From: Amycolatopsis sp. CA-128772
GTDB taxonomy: Bacteria > Actinomycetota > Actinomycetes > Mycobacteriales > Pseudonocardiaceae
Length of the DNA stretch: 64,000 nucleotides
NCBI RefSeq assembly: GCF_002904295.1
Contig: NZ_PPHG01000025.1
Coordinates: 298,405 to 362,404, forward strand
Direction of reading: 5' to 3'
A program made the position numbers and the translations under genes. Of the stretch, positions 62,181 through 64,000 are shown piece after piece. The notes under the pieces are model-generated. The model ran no database searches. It saw nothing but the letters and a program-made list of their open reading frames with translations, and was not told where the DNA came from. The first letter of the stretch is position 1; the number at the start of each line of letters is the position of its first letter.

Positions 62181-62857
62181 GGCTCGCCGCGCAGGACGTA
62201 CCCCTGGCCGCGCACGGTGTGCAGCACGCGCGGTCCGTGCGCTTCGAGCTTGCGGCGCAGGGTGCTGACGTTGACCTCGACGAGGTTCGGCGCGGAGTCG
62301 CCGTAGCCCCACACCGCGGTGAGGACCTGGGTCTTGGACACCACCCGGTCCCGGTGCTGGGCGAAGTACACCAGCACCTTCCACTCGGTCGAGGTCAGTT
62401 CGACGTCGGTGTCGCCGTAGCGGGCGCGGCCGCCTTCGACGTCGATCACGAGGTCCCCGACCTCGACGGCCGGCCGGGTGCGTCCGGTCCGGCGCAGCAC
62501 CGCGGTCACCCGCGCGACCAGTTCGGCGAGCACGAACGGCTTCACCAGGTAGTCGTCGGCCCCTTCGCCGAGCCCGCGCAGCCGGTCCTCGACGCCGTCA
62601 CGCGCCGTCAGCATCACCACGCCGGCGGCCGAGGTCCGCCGGATCACCCGCAGCAGCTCGAACCCGTCCCGCCCGGGCAGCAGCACGTCGAGCACCACCA
62701 GGTCCGGCCGGGTGCGGACCAGCTCCGCCTCCAGCTCGGCGCCGTCGGGCCGCGAGCGCACCGCAAAACCCGCGTCGGCCAGCGCGGACTCGACCGGCAC
62801 CCGGATCGCTTCGGCGTCCTCGATCACCAACACGCGCGGCGGCGTCGGCTCGTCCAC
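62177..62857 (-). CDS. OmpR/PhoB-type response regulator
   Basis: A 226-residue regulator. The receiver domain is intact: [10 protein letters not shown] (acidic pocket), [13 protein letters not shown] (phosphorylated Asp), MLTARD and DYLVKPF (Lys). The winged-helix effector domain has [35 protein letters not shown] and [32 protein letters not shown] start gives the standard length. It forms a two-gene operon with the kinase. The region upstream is shared with qcrB. Confidence 0.93.
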   Translation of the reverse strand: MDEPTPPRVLVIEDAEAIRVPVESALADAGFAVRSRPDGAELEAELVRTRPDLVVLDVLLPGRDGFELLRVIRRTSAAGVVMLTARDGVEDRLRGLGEGADDYLVKPFVLAELVARVTAVLRRTGRTRPAVEVGDLVIDVEGGRARYGDTDVELTSTEWKVLVYFAQHRDRVVSKTQVLTAVWGYGDSAPNLVEVNVSTLRRKLEAHGPRVLHTVRGQGYVLRGEP

Positions 62858-62908
62858 CCCGCCAGCCTAGAGGCCGCGCGGCGGCGGGGAACACATGCGA
62901 AACGGGCA

Positions 62909-62981
62909 CGATGCAAAGCTCGATTGGGACCCCCACAAACTCGGGTTACTTCGAGAAGTATCGATTCATACCCGATGCAAA
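62909..62981. promoter_or_regulatory. Direct repeats flanking a perfect palindrome upstream of qcrB
   Basis: CGATGCAAA occurs at 62909-62917 and again at 62973-62981. Between them is the perfect palindrome TACTTC-ga-GAAGTA (62947-62960). The region is notably A/T-richer than its surroundings. The response regulator next door or a redox regulator could bind here. Confidence 0.5.
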
Positions 62982-63057
62982 CCGGCCTGCCCGGTTGCCG
63001 CATCGATCTCCCGGTGTCACGGTCGAAAGCGGGACGACCGGGAGGAGCGGGGTGCCG

Positions 63058-64000
63058 ATGAGTTCACTCACCACGCCGACCAAGGGCTCGAGCGCTCCTG
63101 CGCGGCGCCTGGGCGAGGCCGCGAACAACGCCGACCAGCGGTACCAGCTGGCCAAGGGTCTGCGGCACCAGATGAACAAGGTGTTCCCGACCCACTGGTC
63201 GTTCCTGCTGGGCGAGATCGCGCTCTACAGCTTCATCATCCTGCTGCTGACGGGGGTGTACCTGACGCTGTTCTTCGACCCCTCCATGCAGGAGGTCGTC
63301 TACCACGGCAGCTTCAAGAACCTGCAGGGCATGGAGATGTCGCAGGCGTTCCGCACGACGCTGGACCTCTCCTTCGACGTCCGTGGCGGGCTGTTCATGC
63401 GGCAGCTGCACCACTGGGCGGCGCTGATCTTCGTGGCGTCGATGGCCGTGCACATGCTGCGGATCTTCTTCACCGGCGCGTTCCGGCGTCCGCGTGAGGC
63501 GAACTGGGTGATCGGCGGGCTGCTGCTGATCCTGGGCTGCTTCGAAGGCTTCTTCGGTTATTCGCTGCCGGATGACCTGCTTTCGGGTACCGGGATCCGG
63601 GCGACGCTGTCGGGGATCGTGTTGTCGGTGCCGGTGGCGGGGACGTGGATCCACTGGGCGTTGTTCGGTGGGGAGTTCCCGGGGGATCAGATCATCCCGC
63701 GGTTGTACACGCTGCACATCCTGTTGCTGCCGGGCATCATGCTGGCGCTGGTGGGGGTGCACCTGGCGTTGGTGTGGTATCAGAAGCACACGCAGTTCCC
63801 GGGGGTGCGGCGCAAGGAGTCCAACGTGGTCGGGGTGCGGATCATGCCGTACTTCGCGCTCAAGGGCGGCGCGTTCTTCACCCTGGTGGTGGGGGTGCTG
63901 GCGTTGATGTCGGGGCTGTTCCAGATCAACCCGGTGTGGAACTTCGGCCCGTACAACCCGGCACAGGTCTCGGCCGGGTCCCAGCCCGACTGGTACATGG
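63058..64000 (+). CDS. qcrB: Cytochrome bc1 complex cytochrome b subunit (partial, 3' end outside window)
   Basis: The first 314 residues of actinobacterial QcrB are present. [40 protein letters not shown] is its start, [26 protein letters not shown] holds one pair of haem-ligating His, and [19 protein letters not shown] follows. [26 protein letters not shown] holds the second His pair, and DWYM at the edge is the start of the quinol-site region. GGAGGAGC precedes ATG 63058. In actinomycetes qcrB is normally third in qcrCAB; here a regulator gene precedes it on the other strand and qcrC/qcrA are absent, so this is probably an extra, solitary copy. Confidence 0.93.
   Translation, partial: MSSLTTPTKGSSAPARRLGEAANNADQRYQLAKGLRHQMNKVFPTHWSFLLGEIALYSFIILLLTGVYLTLFFDPSMQEVVYHGSFKNLQGMEMSQAFRTTLDLSFDVRGGLFMRQLHHWAALIFVASMAVHMLRIFFTGAFRRPREANWVIGGLLLILGCFEGFFGYSLPDDLLSGTGIRATLSGIVLSVPVAGTWIHWALFGGEFPGDQIIPRLYTLHILLLPGIMLALVGVHLALVWYQKHTQFPGVRRKESNVVGVRIMPYFALKGGAFFTLVVGVLALMSGLFQINPVWNFGPYNPAQVSAGSQPDWYM

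Overview
The window is about 72% G+C. It has long GTG- or ATG-started genes, many 4-base ATGA/GTGA overlaps, and a mycobacterial-type QcrB at its right end. This points to a filamentous actinomycete, most likely a member of the Pseudonocardiaceae such as Amycolatopsis (inference from style and gene content, not from a database search). No rRNA, tRNA, CRISPR array or insertion sequence was found.

Layout. Bases 1-7.2 kb hold a flavin-monooxygenase and sulfite-oxidase neighbourhood with an APC permease; two genes here carry internal deletions. Bases 7.8-15.3 kb hold a sugar-acid catabolic locus: an RraA-like aldolase, two enolase-superfamily dehydratases, an ABC importer whose two permeases are fused, and a GntR/FadR regulator. 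A secreted GH64 beta-1,3-glucanase (15.4-16.7 kb) and a PadR-controlled FtsX-type ABC exporter (17.0-20.5 kb) follow. Bases 20.6-31.9 kb form what I read as a polygalactosamine utilisation locus: a secreted GH114 endo-alpha-1,4-polygalactosaminidase, an ABC importer, a GH4 alpha-galactosidase, a sugar kinase, an AgaS-type SIS deaminase/isomerase, a PfkB kinase, a class II aldolase and a DeoR regulator. Next to it is an orphan polymorphic-toxin-like protein with a Hint domain (32.0-35.1 kb), interrupted by one frameshift.

Bases 35.3-52.7 kb look like a biosynthetic gene cluster. The plus-strand arm has a SyrB2-like non-haem iron halogenase (HxA motif), a free adenylation domain, a free carrier protein, a condensation-adenylation protein that has lost its catalytic motifs, and a type II thioesterase. 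The facing minus-strand arm has a small protein, a fused ETF beta-alpha, a 2-isopropylmalate synthase and a haem-oxygenase-like putative diiron oxidase. A second minus-strand operon follows: a previously unannotated 20-residue peptide, a hairpin, an E1/ThiF-like enzyme with a PqqD-like N-terminus, a MOP-family exporter and a nitrilase-family amidase. Two Lrp/AsnC regulators, a LuxR-type regulator lacking its phospho-acceptor Asp, and an amino-acid permease complete it. The halogenase arm would load and chlorinate an amino acid on the carrier. The E1-peptide operon looks like a RiPP system of the MccB/PaaA kind. Whether the two halves make one product is open.

The rest is a CPA2 antiporter, a TetR-regulated DmpA-like peptidase with a divergent APC permease, a decayed secreted serine protease, a DUF1800/DUF1501 pair, a two-component system and a solitary qcrB cut by the window end. 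At least three genes (a GNAT/monooxygenase chimera, a sulfite oxidase, a serine protease) show internal deletions and a fourth (the Hint protein) a one-base frameshift; the raw data should be checked before these are read as biology.
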